From Halomonas sp. 54_146 (GTDB lineage Bacteria > Pseudomonadota > Gammaproteobacteria > Pseudomonadales > Halomonadaceae): 41,086 nt of DNA. A model generated the notes under the pieces. The model was given only the letters and a program-made list of their open reading frames with translations. It was not told the DNA's origin and did not search any database. Location: contig NZ_LGEN01000033.1 of the NCBI RefSeq assembly GCF_001507855.1, positions 1 to 41,086 of the forward strand. The letters are read 5' to 3'. Positions 32,890 to 41,069 of the stretch are shown here, in pieces. The first letter of the stretch is position 1. Each line of letters opens with the position of its first letter. The position numbers were made by a program, and so were the translations under genes.

Positions 32890-33768
32890 TTAACGGCCAG
32901 CTTTAAGGCAGCCGGCCACTACCAGCACCGCCGCGGCGGGCAGGCGCCAGTCGAGTACGCTCATGCCCGCCAGCACCAGCAGCAAGGCCGCTAGAATCGG
33001 CACGCCATACGCCAGGCTACCCACAAGGCTTGCGTGCCCCCAGCGCAGCGCTTTATCCCACGCCACCATGGCCACCCCGTAAGGGCCTAACCCCAGCGCG
33101 ATTCCCGCTAACAGGGCTTCACCGCTGGGTAAAGGAAGACGTCCTTCCAGCAGCAGGCTGGCGGTTGCTGCAATAGCGCAAGCGATTAGCAGCAACCTGG
33201 GCAGTAGCCGAGTTAATGCCACCGGTGCCGCTTGGCCTAGCCATGAATAAAGCGCCCAGCAGCAGGCCGCCAAAAGTGCTAATGCGTAGCCTGTTGTCGC
33301 CCCGCCCAAGCCCCCGCTTATCGCTTGGGGAACCAGCAGCAGCGCGGCACCTGAAAACGCAATAAGCGCTCCCCATACTCCTGCGATGCGCAAGCGACCA
33401 AACCGGCTCCACTGGCTAAGTAATACAAACAGCACCGGCCAGGTGTAGGTTATCAGCGCGGCTTCCGCGGCAGGCGCTAAGCGCATACCGATAAAATAAG
33501 TGCTAACGGCACCCAAAATGAGCAGCGGAATACCCACCCAAACGCTGAACTGCCAGCCTATTCCAACGCCTGCGACGTTGGCTCGGCGGCTCAGCGGTAG
33601 TGTCGCCAATGCCCCCGCGAGCAGCGTAACAGCGGTTAATTGCAGGGGCGGTGTGGCTTTAGCAAACTCAGCCAGCAGCGGAGCCGCACTCCACAGCACC
33701 ACGGCCACCAGCGCCGCACCAACACTGTACCAACGTGGAAATAGAGCGGGTGAGTGAACGGGATGCAT
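32890..33768 (-). CDS. EamA/DMT-family permease
   Basis: A 292-residue permease with about ten hydrophobic helices in two EamA repeats. The N-terminal WSAAPLLAEFAKATPPLQLTAVTLLAGALATLPL and the loop with PAAEAALITYTWPVLFVLLSQW are typical of DMT exporters of the aromatic amino acid/YddG type, which is only a resemblance. AAGGAG precedes the ATG at 33768. It is divergent from the LysR gene at 33870 with about 100 bp between the starts, so it is the likely target of that regulator. Confidence 0.9.
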   Translation of the reverse strand: MHPVHSPALFPRWYSVGAALVAVVLWSAAPLLAEFAKATPPLQLTAVTLLAGALATLPLSRRANVAGVGIGWQFSVWVGIPLLILGAVSTYFIGMRLAPAAEAALITYTWPVLFVLLSQWSRFGRLRIAGVWGALIAFSGAALLLVPQAISGGLGGATTGYALALLAACCWALYSWLGQAAPVALTRLLPRLLLIACAIAATASLLLEGRLPLPSGEALLAGIALGLGPYGVAMVAWDKALRWGHASLVGSLAYGVPILAALLLVLAGMSVLDWRLPAAAVLVVAGCLKAGR

Positions 33769-33869
33769 CAGCGGTCTCCTTGATTTGGGTAGGTGCAGAG
33801 CAGCATACTCATCATCAATGCATCACAATATCGATCTTTTATGATCATTCTCATCAAGTTTGGTGATAT

Positions 33870-34745
33870 ATGCGTGCACCGACGTTAGACTTCACCCTGC
33901 TGCGCACTCTGGTCGCGATTGCCGATACCGGCAGTGTGACCGCCGCCGCTAAACGCTTGGCGTATACCCAATCCACTGTGAGCATGCAGTTGCAGCGGCT
34001 AGAGGCGCAGTTAACGCTGACCTTGCATGAGCGGGAAGGGCGGCGAATCCGCTTTACCTCAGAAGGCGAGCGTTTGCTTACCCATGCACGGCGGCTATTG
34101 GCGCTTAACGACGAAGCGTGGAACGACATGCAGGCGCGCCAAGTGACGGGCGATCTTACGCTAGGCATACCCGAAGACTACGCCTCGTTACTGCCCTCGG
34201 TGTTCGCTTATTTTCATCAGCTTTACCCTGCCGTTGGGTTGAAGGTGATTTGCGGTACAAGCGTGCGCCTGGTCGAACAAGTGAAAGCCAAAGAGCTGGA
34301 TCTGGCGTTAGTCACCCGGCAGCGCAATTCACCGGGTGGCGACGTGATCCGCCGTGAGCCCTTGGTGTGGGCGGTCGGCGTCAACCAGCAGCCGCTGCTT
34401 AGCGACCCGCTGCCGCTGGCGCTTTACTCACCAGGTGCCGACGTATTTCGTGAAGTAGCCGAGCAAGCGCTGCAAGCAGCAGGCCGTAGTTGGCGTGTTG
34501 CCTACACTAGCCAATCCATGACCGGTTTAGCGCCCATTGTCACCGCTGGCCTGGCTATCGTTGTGGTCACGCGCAGCATGCTTACTTCGTCGTTAAGGCC
34601 TTTGGATGAGAGCAGTGGGCTGCCAGCGCTACCCATGATTGAGCTGGCGCTGCACCGTGCGCCGCATCGGCCATCAGAGCCTGCGCGCCGTTTGGGGGAA
34701 TTAATACGCGAGCAGCTAGCCGCCCCTGCCCACGCCTTATCTTAG
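33870..34745 (+). CDS. LysR-family transcriptional regulator
   Basis: A 291-residue LysR regulator. The HTH is at residues about 6-65 (LDFTLLRTLVAIADTGSVTAAAKRLAYTQSTVSMQLQRLEAQL) and the effector domain follows. The segment LALVTRQRNSPGGDVIRREPLVWAVG resembles the LrhA/HexA-type group. It faces the EamA permease gene and probably controls it. The ribosome site is weak (GGTGAT). A 16-bp tandem duplication straddles its stop codon (34740-34771). Confidence 0.92.
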   Translation: MRAPTLDFTLLRTLVAIADTGSVTAAAKRLAYTQSTVSMQLQRLEAQLTLTLHEREGRRIRFTSEGERLLTHARRLLALNDEAWNDMQARQVTGDLTLGIPEDYASLLPSVFAYFHQLYPAVGLKVICGTSVRLVEQVKAKELDLALVTRQRNSPGGDVIRREPLVWAVGVNQQPLLSDPLPLALYSPGADVFREVAEQALQAAGRSWRVAYTSQSMTGLAPIVTAGLAIVVVTRSMLTSSLRPLDESSGLPALPMIELALHRAPHRPSEPARRLGELIREQLAAPAHALS

Positions 34746-34771
34746 ATCGCCCTTATCTTAAATCGCCCTTA
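34740..34771. repeat. 16-bp tandem duplication at the LysR stop
   Basis: Tcttagatcgccctta (34740-34755) and tcttaaatcgccctta (34756-34771) differ at one base. The first copy contains the LysR stop codon. Confidence 0.8.
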
Positions 34772-34861
34772 GCGTTCATAGTGGCGCAATGCTTTAATCA
34801 GCAAAGAAAAATTTTACTGACTAGAATGAAGAGAAAACCAACTTGCTTCTAGGAGCACTCA

Positions 34862-35419
34862 ATGCACGAATTAGATCGCTATATCTACCCGCATCGGCTG
34901 CTGCACTGGCTGGTGGCGGGCGCGGTGCTGCTTTCGTTAGCCAGCGGCTTAACGCTAGGTTTTCTAGGCTTTGAGCGAACTCTGGCATTATTAGGCAATA
35001 CGCTTACTAATCTTATGTACACCAGCCATAAAACCCTAGGGGTGCTGATACTGCTGCTAATGACGCTGCGTATTGTTACTCGCTTGGCTTTTGTGGTGCC
35101 AGACCACGCGCCGCCTCTCAATGCCTTTGAGCGGATTGTCAGTACCAGCGTTCATCATTTGCTCTATATAGCGCTGATTATTATGCCTTTACTGGGCTGG
35201 GCAGCCACTGCAAGCGGCGGCTTTCCGGTGGAATTTTTCCACTGGCATTTGCCAGGGTTAATAGGCAAGCATGAACAGCTTTCCGAACAGCTTTTTATGT
35301 GGCATGGGCGTTTAGGCTGGATCATTTTGGGCTTGGTGGTGCTGCATGTGGCGGGTGCGATTTTCCATTGGAAAATTAAGCGCGATAACGTTATGAAGCG
35401 TATGAGCCTGTTTGATTAA
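34862..35419 (+). CDS. Cytochrome b561 family protein
   Basis: A 185-residue four-helix di-heme membrane cytochrome of the bacterial b561/CybB family. Candidate heme-ligand histidines lie in each helix: RLLHWLVAGAVLL near 15, YTSHKTLGVLILL near 56, SVHHLLYIALIIMPLLGWAATAS near 98, and MWHGRLGWIILGLVVLHVAGAIFHWK near 144 and 161. Such proteins pass electrons between the quinone pool and periplasmic partners or superoxide. AGGAG precedes the ATG. It stands alone in its orientation. Confidence 0.92.
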   Translation: MHELDRYIYPHRLLHWLVAGAVLLSLASGLTLGFLGFERTLALLGNTLTNLMYTSHKTLGVLILLLMTLRIVTRLAFVVPDHAPPLNAFERIVSTSVHHLLYIALIIMPLLGWAATASGGFPVEFFHWHLPGLIGKHEQLSEQLFMWHGRLGWIILGLVVLHVAGAIFHWKIKRDNVMKRMSLFD

Positions 35420-35457
35420 CGGCCAGGCCGTTCGATACAAAGACAGCTCGATAAAAG

Positions 35458-37368
35458 CTAAGAATTCGTCGAGTCGTAGCGGTAGCAGGCTGTCGTTTGG
35501 CGTGATTTGACCGCATACATATTGCTGTCGGCTTCGCGCAGCATGCTTTCTAACGTGGTGTTATCTGCGGCATAGCAGCTACTGACACCTATGCTTACGC
35601 CCACACTGACTTGCTCGCCGCACGGAAGTTTAATCGGCGAGCTAACCGCATGATTAATCCGCGCCTGAATATCTTCCAGCGAATCGCCTGTTGTTATGTT
35701 TTCCATTGGGTTTTCCATTATGTTCTCCATAATGATGATGAATTCATCGCCCCCAAAGCGCGCGCAGTGGTCGTTAGCGCGCGCTAGGTGTTTAAGGCGC
35801 TTGGCGATTTTTTGCAAAACAAAGTCGCCGGTCTCGTGGCCATAACAATCATTAATCGGCTTAAAGCGGTCCAGATCCAGCATAAGAAGCGTTATTGAGT
35901 GGCCATGCTGACGGCTGCGTTGCAGGGCTTCTTCAGCGCAGCGCGCTAAACCGTGGCGGTTTAACAAGCCGGTAAGCGCATCATAATTGGCTAACTGTTC
36001 CAGCGCCTTGGTGCGGGCGGCAACTTTCTGTTCTAGCAAGGCTTCCTGCTTTTTAAGTGCTACGACGATTGCCGTTTGAGCACGCTCTTTTTGCCGCTTG
36101 AGCTTATTAAAACGCGCCGCTAAGGCAAAAGAGAGCAGCAGCATTTCCAGCGCTGAGCCAATTTGAATACCGTGCAGGGTAATAAAGTTGGCTGGAAGTA
36201 GGCCTTGGTTGCGCAGTGCAAAGACCCCCGCGCCTATCAAAAATAGCGCCCATGCGAGTACAAACAGCCGGGCACCGGGTATGTTGCGTAAACTACAGTA
36301 GCTGCCGCATACCAAGAGCAACAAAGCGGCCATAAAGCCCGTTACATCCATGAGATGAAGCGCCGCAGAAATAGGCAGCACCAGCGAGGCAACCACCGCA
36401 AGCCAACAGTAATTACGAAAATTATTTAAGACTTGATGCCAGCGCGGGCAGTATATTTTGGTATTGAGAAAGCTTTGCGCAAACAGCGTGGCCATGGTGG
36501 AGGCAAAGATGAAGCCGAGGGCTACCAAGCGCGCCGTGTTTTCACCCAGAAAGCTCCAAAACATCAGCGTGCCAATGCCGTTAAAGGCTAGGGCGGCTAG
36601 GCCAAAGCCCGCGACAAATAGTGAATAGTGAAGAAATACGCGCTCTTTCAAGCCAACGTACAGCAGTAAGTTATATAAGCTTAGTGCCAGCATGATGCCA
36701 AAGTAGGTGGCCAGCCAAAAATTGTAACGATCGTTTTGAGCGTAAAACGCCTCTGGCGTCATTAGATTGTAGTTGAGTATCTTGCTGCCTGAGGCCGCCA
36801 CATGGGAATACAGGGTGACGGTCTCGTAGGCCGCCAGTTCCAGCGGAAAAACTGCCTGGCGGTGGGGAAGTGCGCGCTGTTCAATGTGAACCGCGCTGCC
36901 GCTATGCTGCACGTCAATGAGCTGCTGGCGCAGCGTGTAAAGCGTTACATAATCCAGAAAGGGGTACTCAAACTGCACTATCCAGCGCTGGGCTGCCGGC
37001 GAATCATTGTGTATTTGAGTGCGCAGCCACACGTCACCTTGGGTGTAACCAAAATTTAAATCTTGGGCTTTATGCGCTGGTTGAAAATCAGGGGGCTGGG
37101 AAAACAAATCGCGAAATGCTGAGGGCTCTTCAGCGGCGTGCCAATAGGTGCCGTGCCACTCAGTACCGTGTCTATCAGTACCGTACCTATCAGCGCTATG
37201 CCAATAAGTGCCGTGCCAATAAGCACTATGAGAACCAAGCGAGTAACTCGCTTGGTTGGGCGATGCTAATAAGGGTGTATGAGTTGCATGTGCCCATGGC
37301 ACAAAACACACCATCAATAACAGTAATATTCCGGTGTAAACCCCCGCCGTCAAACGTCGAGCATACAT
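35458..37368 (-). CDS. 7TMR-DISM diguanylate cyclase (GGDEF) with tandem-repeat insert
   Basis: A 636-residue signalling protein. It has a signal peptide (residues 1 to about 28), a repeat-rich linker (residues about 50-79), and a 7TMR-DISM extracellular beta-domain (FGYTQGDVWLRTQIHN and WIVQFEYPFLDYVTLYT). Then come seven membrane helices, a coiled-coil-like KKQEALLEQKVAARTKALEQL, and a GGDEF domain starting YDALTGLLNRHGL. The active-site RFGGDEF is intact, and an RxxD inhibitory-site motif (RAND) lies five residues before it, so an active, feedback-inhibited c-di-GMP synthase is predicted. Just after it a MENIMENPMENI repeat enlarges a loop. The signal sensed is unknown. Confidence 0.92.
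   Translation of the reverse strand: MYARRLTAGVYTGILLLLMVCFVPWAHATHTPLLASPNQASYSLGSHSAYWHGTYWHSADRYGTDRHGTEWHGTYWHAAEEPSAFRDLFSQPPDFQPAHKAQDLNFGYTQGDVWLRTQIHNDSPAAQRWIVQFEYPFLDYVTLYTLRQQLIDVQHSGSAVHIEQRALPHRQAVFPLELAAYETVTLYSHVAASGSKILNYNLMTPEAFYAQNDRYNFWLATYFGIMLALSLYNLLLYVGLKERVFLHYSLFVAGFGLAALAFNGIGTLMFWSFLGENTARLVALGFIFASTMATLFAQSFLNTKIYCPRWHQVLNNFRNYCWLAVVASLVLPISAALHLMDVTGFMAALLLLVCGSYCSLRNIPGARLFVLAWALFLIGAGVFALRNQGLLPANFITLHGIQIGSALEMLLLSFALAARFNKLKRQKERAQTAIVVALKKQEALLEQKVAARTKALEQLANYDALTGLLNRHGLARCAEEALQRSRQHGHSITLLMLDLDRFKPINDCYGHETGDFVLQKIAKRLKHLARANDHCARFGGDEFIIIMENIMENPMENITTGDSLEDIQARINHAVSSPIKLPCGEQVSVGVSIGVSSCYAADNTTLESMLREADSNMYAVKSRQTTACYRYDSTNS
35695..35730 (-). repeat. 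12-bp in-frame tandem repeat in the GGDEF domain
   Basis: Three 12-bp units encode MENI-MENP-MENI directly after the GGDEF core strand. They add residues to a loop without breaking the frame. Confidence 0.75.
37132..37221 (-). repeat. 15-bp in-frame tandem repeat, six copies
   Basis: Exactly six 15-bp units encode YWHGT, YWHSA, DRYGT, DRHGT, EWHGT and YWHAA. A degenerate seventh (GSHSA) precedes them on the coding strand. They lie between the signal peptide and the periplasmic sensor domain. Confidence 0.9.
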
Positions 37369-37536
37369 AAGACATCGCTTTTTTGGTTTTTTTACCCCGT
37401 TCTCGTTTTCCTGGGTTCCCTTACCCGCGACGGGTGTGCTTGCAGCTGTCTGAGTGTAGACGACTTTCAGCCGAAGTAAGTATTAATACTGCTAAAACGT
37501 TAGAGTATTCAGACTTTCGAGGGGTATTGGTTGGCC

Positions 37537-38736
37537 TCAATGCGCTACCTGAAACACCCGCTTAAGGTATTTAACGAAGCCTTGATCTCTTGATGAGGTT
37601 TTGCCGGGTTCGTCGGAAATCTTGGCAACCGGCTGACCATTGCAGGCCACCATCTTGATGACGATGTTCATCGGTTTGAGGCCGGGCACATCGCAGGTCA
37701 AGCTGGTGCCGATCCCGAAACTGGTCTTGATTCTGCCCTCTAGCGCTGTCTTTAATGCCATTGCCTTGTCGAAGGTTAGGGCGTCGCTGAAGATTAACGT
37801 TTTGCTGCGCGGGTCAATGCCCAGTGCTTGGTAGTGGCGGATACACTTCTCAGCGAACAGCAGCGGGTCGCCGCTGTCGTGGCGCAATCCATCAAAAAGC
37901 TTGGCGAAATATAAGTCAAAATCACGTAAGAAGGCGTCGAGGGTAATGGTGTCGGTAAGTGCAATGCCGAGGTGGCCGCGATACTCCTGCACCCATGCCT
38001 CTAATGCGGCACGCTGGCTGTCGACCAGGCGGCTTCCGAGCTGCTGGTGAGCCATCACCCATTCATGCGCCATGGTGCCCATGGGGGCAAGCCCATGGCG
38101 CCTGGCGATATCCACATTGCTGGTGCCTACGAAGTCGCCTGGAAACTCGTGGCGTAATACGGTGATGATCGCTTCTTGCACCGGCTGCGAGAGGCGGCGG
38201 CGCGTGCCGAAGTCGGCAAGCTTAAGGCCTGCCAGCTGGTCGGGCGTGTAGTTATTGCGCAGCGTGCTAAGCTTTTCGCGCAGGTGATTCACCGCCTGCT
38301 CAATGGTGATCTCAGGGTAGAGAATGCGATTACGTACTTCGCTGATAATCGCCAGAATGACGATCTCAAACAGAATGCTGTGCGACCAGGGGCCGTCGAT
38401 AACAATGCATAGCTCCTGCTCTTCCATGAACACCTTGACGTATTCAGGGCGAAAGCGAAACAGTTCTAAAAAGCGTATGAAATCCGGTGTGAGATAAGGG
38501 ATCGTGCTGAGGTAAGCCGATTCGTCCGCGCTGAGTTTGAGCGTCGCTAATTGGTCGATCTGCTCGCGAATATCGCTTAAATAAGGGGCTAGGTTTTCTG
38601 AATTACGGCAACGAAACTCCCAAGTCACGCTTGCATTGGGGTATTTGTGGTGTACCCCCTGCATCATCGTGATCTTGTACCAGTCAGTGTCCAGTAGCGA
38701 GGTAATGATGGGGCCTTTGCGGTAAGTGGCTGTCAT
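37537..38736 (-). CDS. pncB: Nicotinate phosphoribosyltransferase
   Basis: A 399-residue PncB (E. coli PncB is 400). It converts nicotinate, PRPP and ATP to nicotinate mononucleotide in NAD salvage. Signatures are the N-terminal [50 protein letters not shown] near 175, [23 protein letters not shown] near 208-230 with the active-site histidine, and [20 protein letters not shown] near 280. GGGAAGA precedes the ATG. Upstream lie two tandem-repeat arrays that may hold its regulatory sites. Confidence 0.95.
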   Translation of the reverse strand: MTATYRKGPIITSLLDTDWYKITMMQGVHHKYPNASVTWEFRCRNSENLAPYLSDIREQIDQLATLKLSADESAYLSTIPYLTPDFIRFLELFRFRPEYVKVFMEEQELCIVIDGPWSHSILFEIVILAIISEVRNRILYPEITIEQAVNHLREKLSTLRNNYTPDQLAGLKLADFGTRRRLSQPVQEAIITVLRHEFPGDFVGTSNVDIARRHGLAPMGTMAHEWVMAHQQLGSRLVDSQRAALEAWVQEYRGHLGIALTDTITLDAFLRDFDLYFAKLFDGLRHDSGDPLLFAEKCIRHYQALGIDPRSKTLIFSDALTFDKAMALKTALEGRIKTSFGIGTSLTCDVPGLKPMNIVIKMVACNGQPVAKISDEPGKTSSRDQGFVKYLKRVFQVAH

Positions 38737-38803
38737 GAAATCTTCCCGGTATGGCGCTTGGTAAACAGGGCCCTCACTGAGTGCATGATGTCTCCTTGAT
38801 CAT

Positions 38804-38883
38804 GGTGCGTACTGGTAATGGTTCTTACTGTCGATGGTTCTTACTGTCGATGGCTCTTACTGACGATGATGCGTACTGAAAAA
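38804..38883. repeat. 16-bp tandem repeat, five units
   Basis: Units start every 16 bases from 38804. Units two and three are identical (ggttcttactgtcgat), unit four differs at two bases, and the outer units are more degenerate but keep TACTG. Confidence 0.85.
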
Positions 38884-38953
38884 TAGTGCCGTACTGATAG
38901 CTGTAAAGCCGCAGGTGGTGGCGTGCCTTTCGTGCATGGGTGCTACTAGATCG

Positions 38954-39021
38954 GCACAGTTTACAGATTTGCACAGTTTACAGATTTGCACAGTTTGCAG
39001 ATTTACATAGTTTACAGCTAA
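38954..39021. repeat. 17-bp tandem repeat, four units
   Basis: Gcacagtttacagattt at 38954 and 38971 is exact; 38988 differs at one base; 39005 is more degenerate. Each unit carries an AGTTTACAG-like core that could be a protein-binding site. Confidence 0.85.
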
Positions 39022-39170
39022 GCGCGGCTTGTTGCCTTGGTTGGCATCGCTGCGCTGTGGTTTAGCCGCGCAAGTTGCCAAGAACCATCTATGGTTAACA
39101 GCATACTTCTGTCATTCATAAAATGTTTCATTTATAGAATGTTTTAGGGCAACCCAGCAAAGGTAAACAG

Positions 39171-40391
39171 ATGGATCTGAAAAGCGGTTATCCCTTTTGG
39201 GCGGTAAAAAACGGCCTCTTGAAAGCGTTCCCCCAACTGACCCATGACCACCAAAGCGATGTTGTGGTCATTGGCGGCGGGATTACAGGGGCGTTGATAG
39301 CCGATGAGCTTAGCCGCCACGGCCATCATGTGGTGGTGCTTGAACGGCGTGATGTGGGGTGGGGCAGTTCCGCTGCCAGCACCGCGCTGCTGCAATACGA
39401 AATTGATACGCATATGACTGAGCTAGCAGAGCGTTACGGAGAAGCCAATGCAGTGCTCGCTTACCGCGCCTGTGCCGAGGCCATTGGCGAACTTGAAACC
39501 TTAGCGGCCGGGCTGGGTGATGTGGATTTCGCCCGACAGCAAAGTCTTTACTATGCCAGTAACGAAGAGGACGTCACCCCACTTAAAGCGGAGCTGGCGC
39601 TACGCCAAAAGCATGGTTTTGCTGCTGCTTGGCTTGATCGCGATACGGTGTTGGCGGAGTACGGTTTTGCGGCACCGGGCGCTATTCTTACCCAGCTTGC
39701 CGCTAGCATTGACCCATATCGTATGGCCTATCAACTGTTTGCTAAAGTGGTTGAGCGCAGCGGAGAAGTGTACGACCGCACACAGATGGAGGCGATGGTG
39801 CCGGACGATCACGGTGTCACGCTAACGCTTACCAATGGTGTAACGCTGCGCTGCCAGCACGTGGTGATGGCAGCAGGGTATGAGTCGCAAGCGTGGCTAC
39901 CCGAAAAGGTAGCGGTTAATCGTAGTAGCTACGCGCTGATAACCGACCCGCTACCGGCAAAGGCGTTGGGTAAGTTGCGTCACACCATGGTGTGGGAATC
40001 AGCACGCCCCTACCTTTATATGCGAACCACCTGCGATGGTCGCCTGCTTGTGGGTGGCGATGATGACGATGAAGATATTCCCAAGCGTCGCGACGCCCGG
40101 GTAGAGGAGAAAGCTGAAGGGTTAGCACGCAAAGTAGAGGCGCTATGGCCGATGCTCAAGATTAACCCGACCTTCTCTTGGGGCGGCACCTTTGCTGAAA
40201 CCGATGACGGCCTGCCTTTTTTTGGCCCTCACAGCGCCCACGGCCCAAGAGTGCACTTTGCCATGGCGTATGGCGGCAACGGAATCAGCTACAGCATGAT
40301 TGGCGCAAAGCTACTACGCGCACTTATCGAAGGAAGAGAGCACCCTTTGGCAGAACTGTTTTCATTCCAGCGACTAGCGAAAATAACCTAA
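39171..40391 (+). CDS. FAD-dependent oxidoreductase (DAO family)
   Basis: A 406-residue flavoprotein. The FAD-binding Rossmann motif VVVIGGGITGALIADELSRHGHHVVVLERRDVGWGSSAAST is at residues about 26-66. The DAO-family core includes a second nucleotide-contact region (QHVVMAAGYESQAWL near 230) and the C-terminal FAMAYGGNGISYSMIGAKLLRAL. Such enzymes oxidise amino acids, glycine betaine precursors or related amines, producing an imine and hydrogen peroxide or passing electrons elsewhere. The ATG follows AAAGG. It is divergent from pncB and alone on its strand. The substrate cannot be read from the sequence. Confidence 0.9.
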   Translation: MDLKSGYPFWAVKNGLLKAFPQLTHDHQSDVVVIGGGITGALIADELSRHGHHVVVLERRDVGWGSSAASTALLQYEIDTHMTELAERYGEANAVLAYRACAEAIGELETLAAGLGDVDFARQQSLYYASNEEDVTPLKAELALRQKHGFAAAWLDRDTVLAEYGFAAPGAILTQLAASIDPYRMAYQLFAKVVERSGEVYDRTQMEAMVPDDHGVTLTLTNGVTLRCQHVVMAAGYESQAWLPEKVAVNRSSYALITDPLPAKALGKLRHTMVWESARPYLYMRTTCDGRLLVGGDDDDEDIPKRRDARVEEKAEGLARKVEALWPMLKINPTFSWGGTFAETDDGLPFFGPHSAHGPRVHFAMAYGGNGISYSMIGAKLLRALIEGREHPLAELFSFQRLAKIT

Positions 40392-40466
40392 CCAGAACCC
40401 AAACGCCGGGTAGCGAGCGCGTATAAAACGAGTATTCTTAGCGGATATTCATAAGGATAGCGGGCG

Positions 40467-41069
40467 ATGAGCCACAAACTTTTTTTACGAGCACTGGAGC
40501 GCAACGACCTGCGCTTCGTTCACGAGTTAAATAATAACCAGAGCATTATGTCGTATTGGTTTGAAGAGCCTTACGAATCATTTGACGAACTGGAAGAGCT
40601 TTATAACAAGCACATTCATGATAATGCCGAACGGCGTTTTGTGGCTGAGGATAGCCATGGCAACGCGATTGGTTTGGTAGAGTTAATCGAGATTGACTAC
40701 ATTCACCGCAGCGGTGAGTTTCAGATCATTATTACCCCTGACCACCAGGGAAAAGGGTTTGCGCGTTCGTTGATTCAACAGGCGCTGCACTACTCGTTTA
40801 CCATTTTGAACCTGCACAAGGTGTATCTAATCGTCGCGGTGGAGAACGTTAAAGCGATTCATCTTTACGAGGAGAGTGGCTTTATAGAAGAGGGCCATTT
40901 AGTGCAGGAGTTTTTTATCAATGGCAAATATCGCGATGTAAAGCGTATGTACATCTTACAGGATAGCTATCTCGCACAGCTTGATCATGGAGTTATTGTC
41001 AAATTCTGTGTATGGCCGGTCAGGCGGCAGTCCTGTCTGACTGATCGGTCAAGGGTTCGCCGTCCTTGA
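40467..41069 (+). CDS. speG: SpeG, spermidine N1-acetyltransferase, with replaced C-terminus
   Basis: A GNAT acetyltransferase that matches E. coli SpeG over residues 1 to about 171: [37 protein letters not shown], the acetyl-CoA loop QGKGFAR and HLYEESGF with the family tyrosine (Y134). It detoxifies excess spermidine. SpeG of E. coli is 186 residues. Here the frame continues past residue 171 into an unrelated basic tail ([16 protein letters not shown]) that appears to come from an inserted element. The ribosome site is AAGGATAG before the ATG. The core fold looks complete, so activity may persist. Confidence 0.88.
   Translation: MSHKLFLRALERNDLRFVHELNNNQSIMSYWFEEPYESFDELEELYNKHIHDNAERRFVAEDSHGNAIGLVELIEIDYIHRSGEFQIIITPDHQGKGFARSLIQQALHYSFTILNLHKVYLIVAVENVKAIHLYEESGFIEEGHLVQEFFINGKYRDVKRMYILQDSYLAQLDHGVIVKFCVWPVRRQSCLTDRSRVRRP

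Larger units (their letters stand above)
38737..39170. other. Intergenic region with two repeat arrays upstream of pncB
   Basis: No gene was seen in this 434-bp divergent space. It contains a 16-bp repeat array (38804-38883) and a 17-bp array (38954-39021), and must hold the pncB and oxidoreductase promoters. Confidence 0.6.

Noticed and set aside
35418..35432. Hairpin aacggc/gccgtt after the cytochrome b561 gene
   Set aside because: Short stem with a 3-base loop and no T-run; not convincing as a terminator.
38804..39021. CRISPR-like appearance of the pncB upstream repeats
   Set aside because: Units are directly adjacent without spacers and far too short for CRISPR; no cas genes are present.
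38857..39081. A 74-residue minus-strand open frame upstream of pncB
   Set aside because: Most of it is translation of the 17-bp repeat array; no ribosome site or conserved features.
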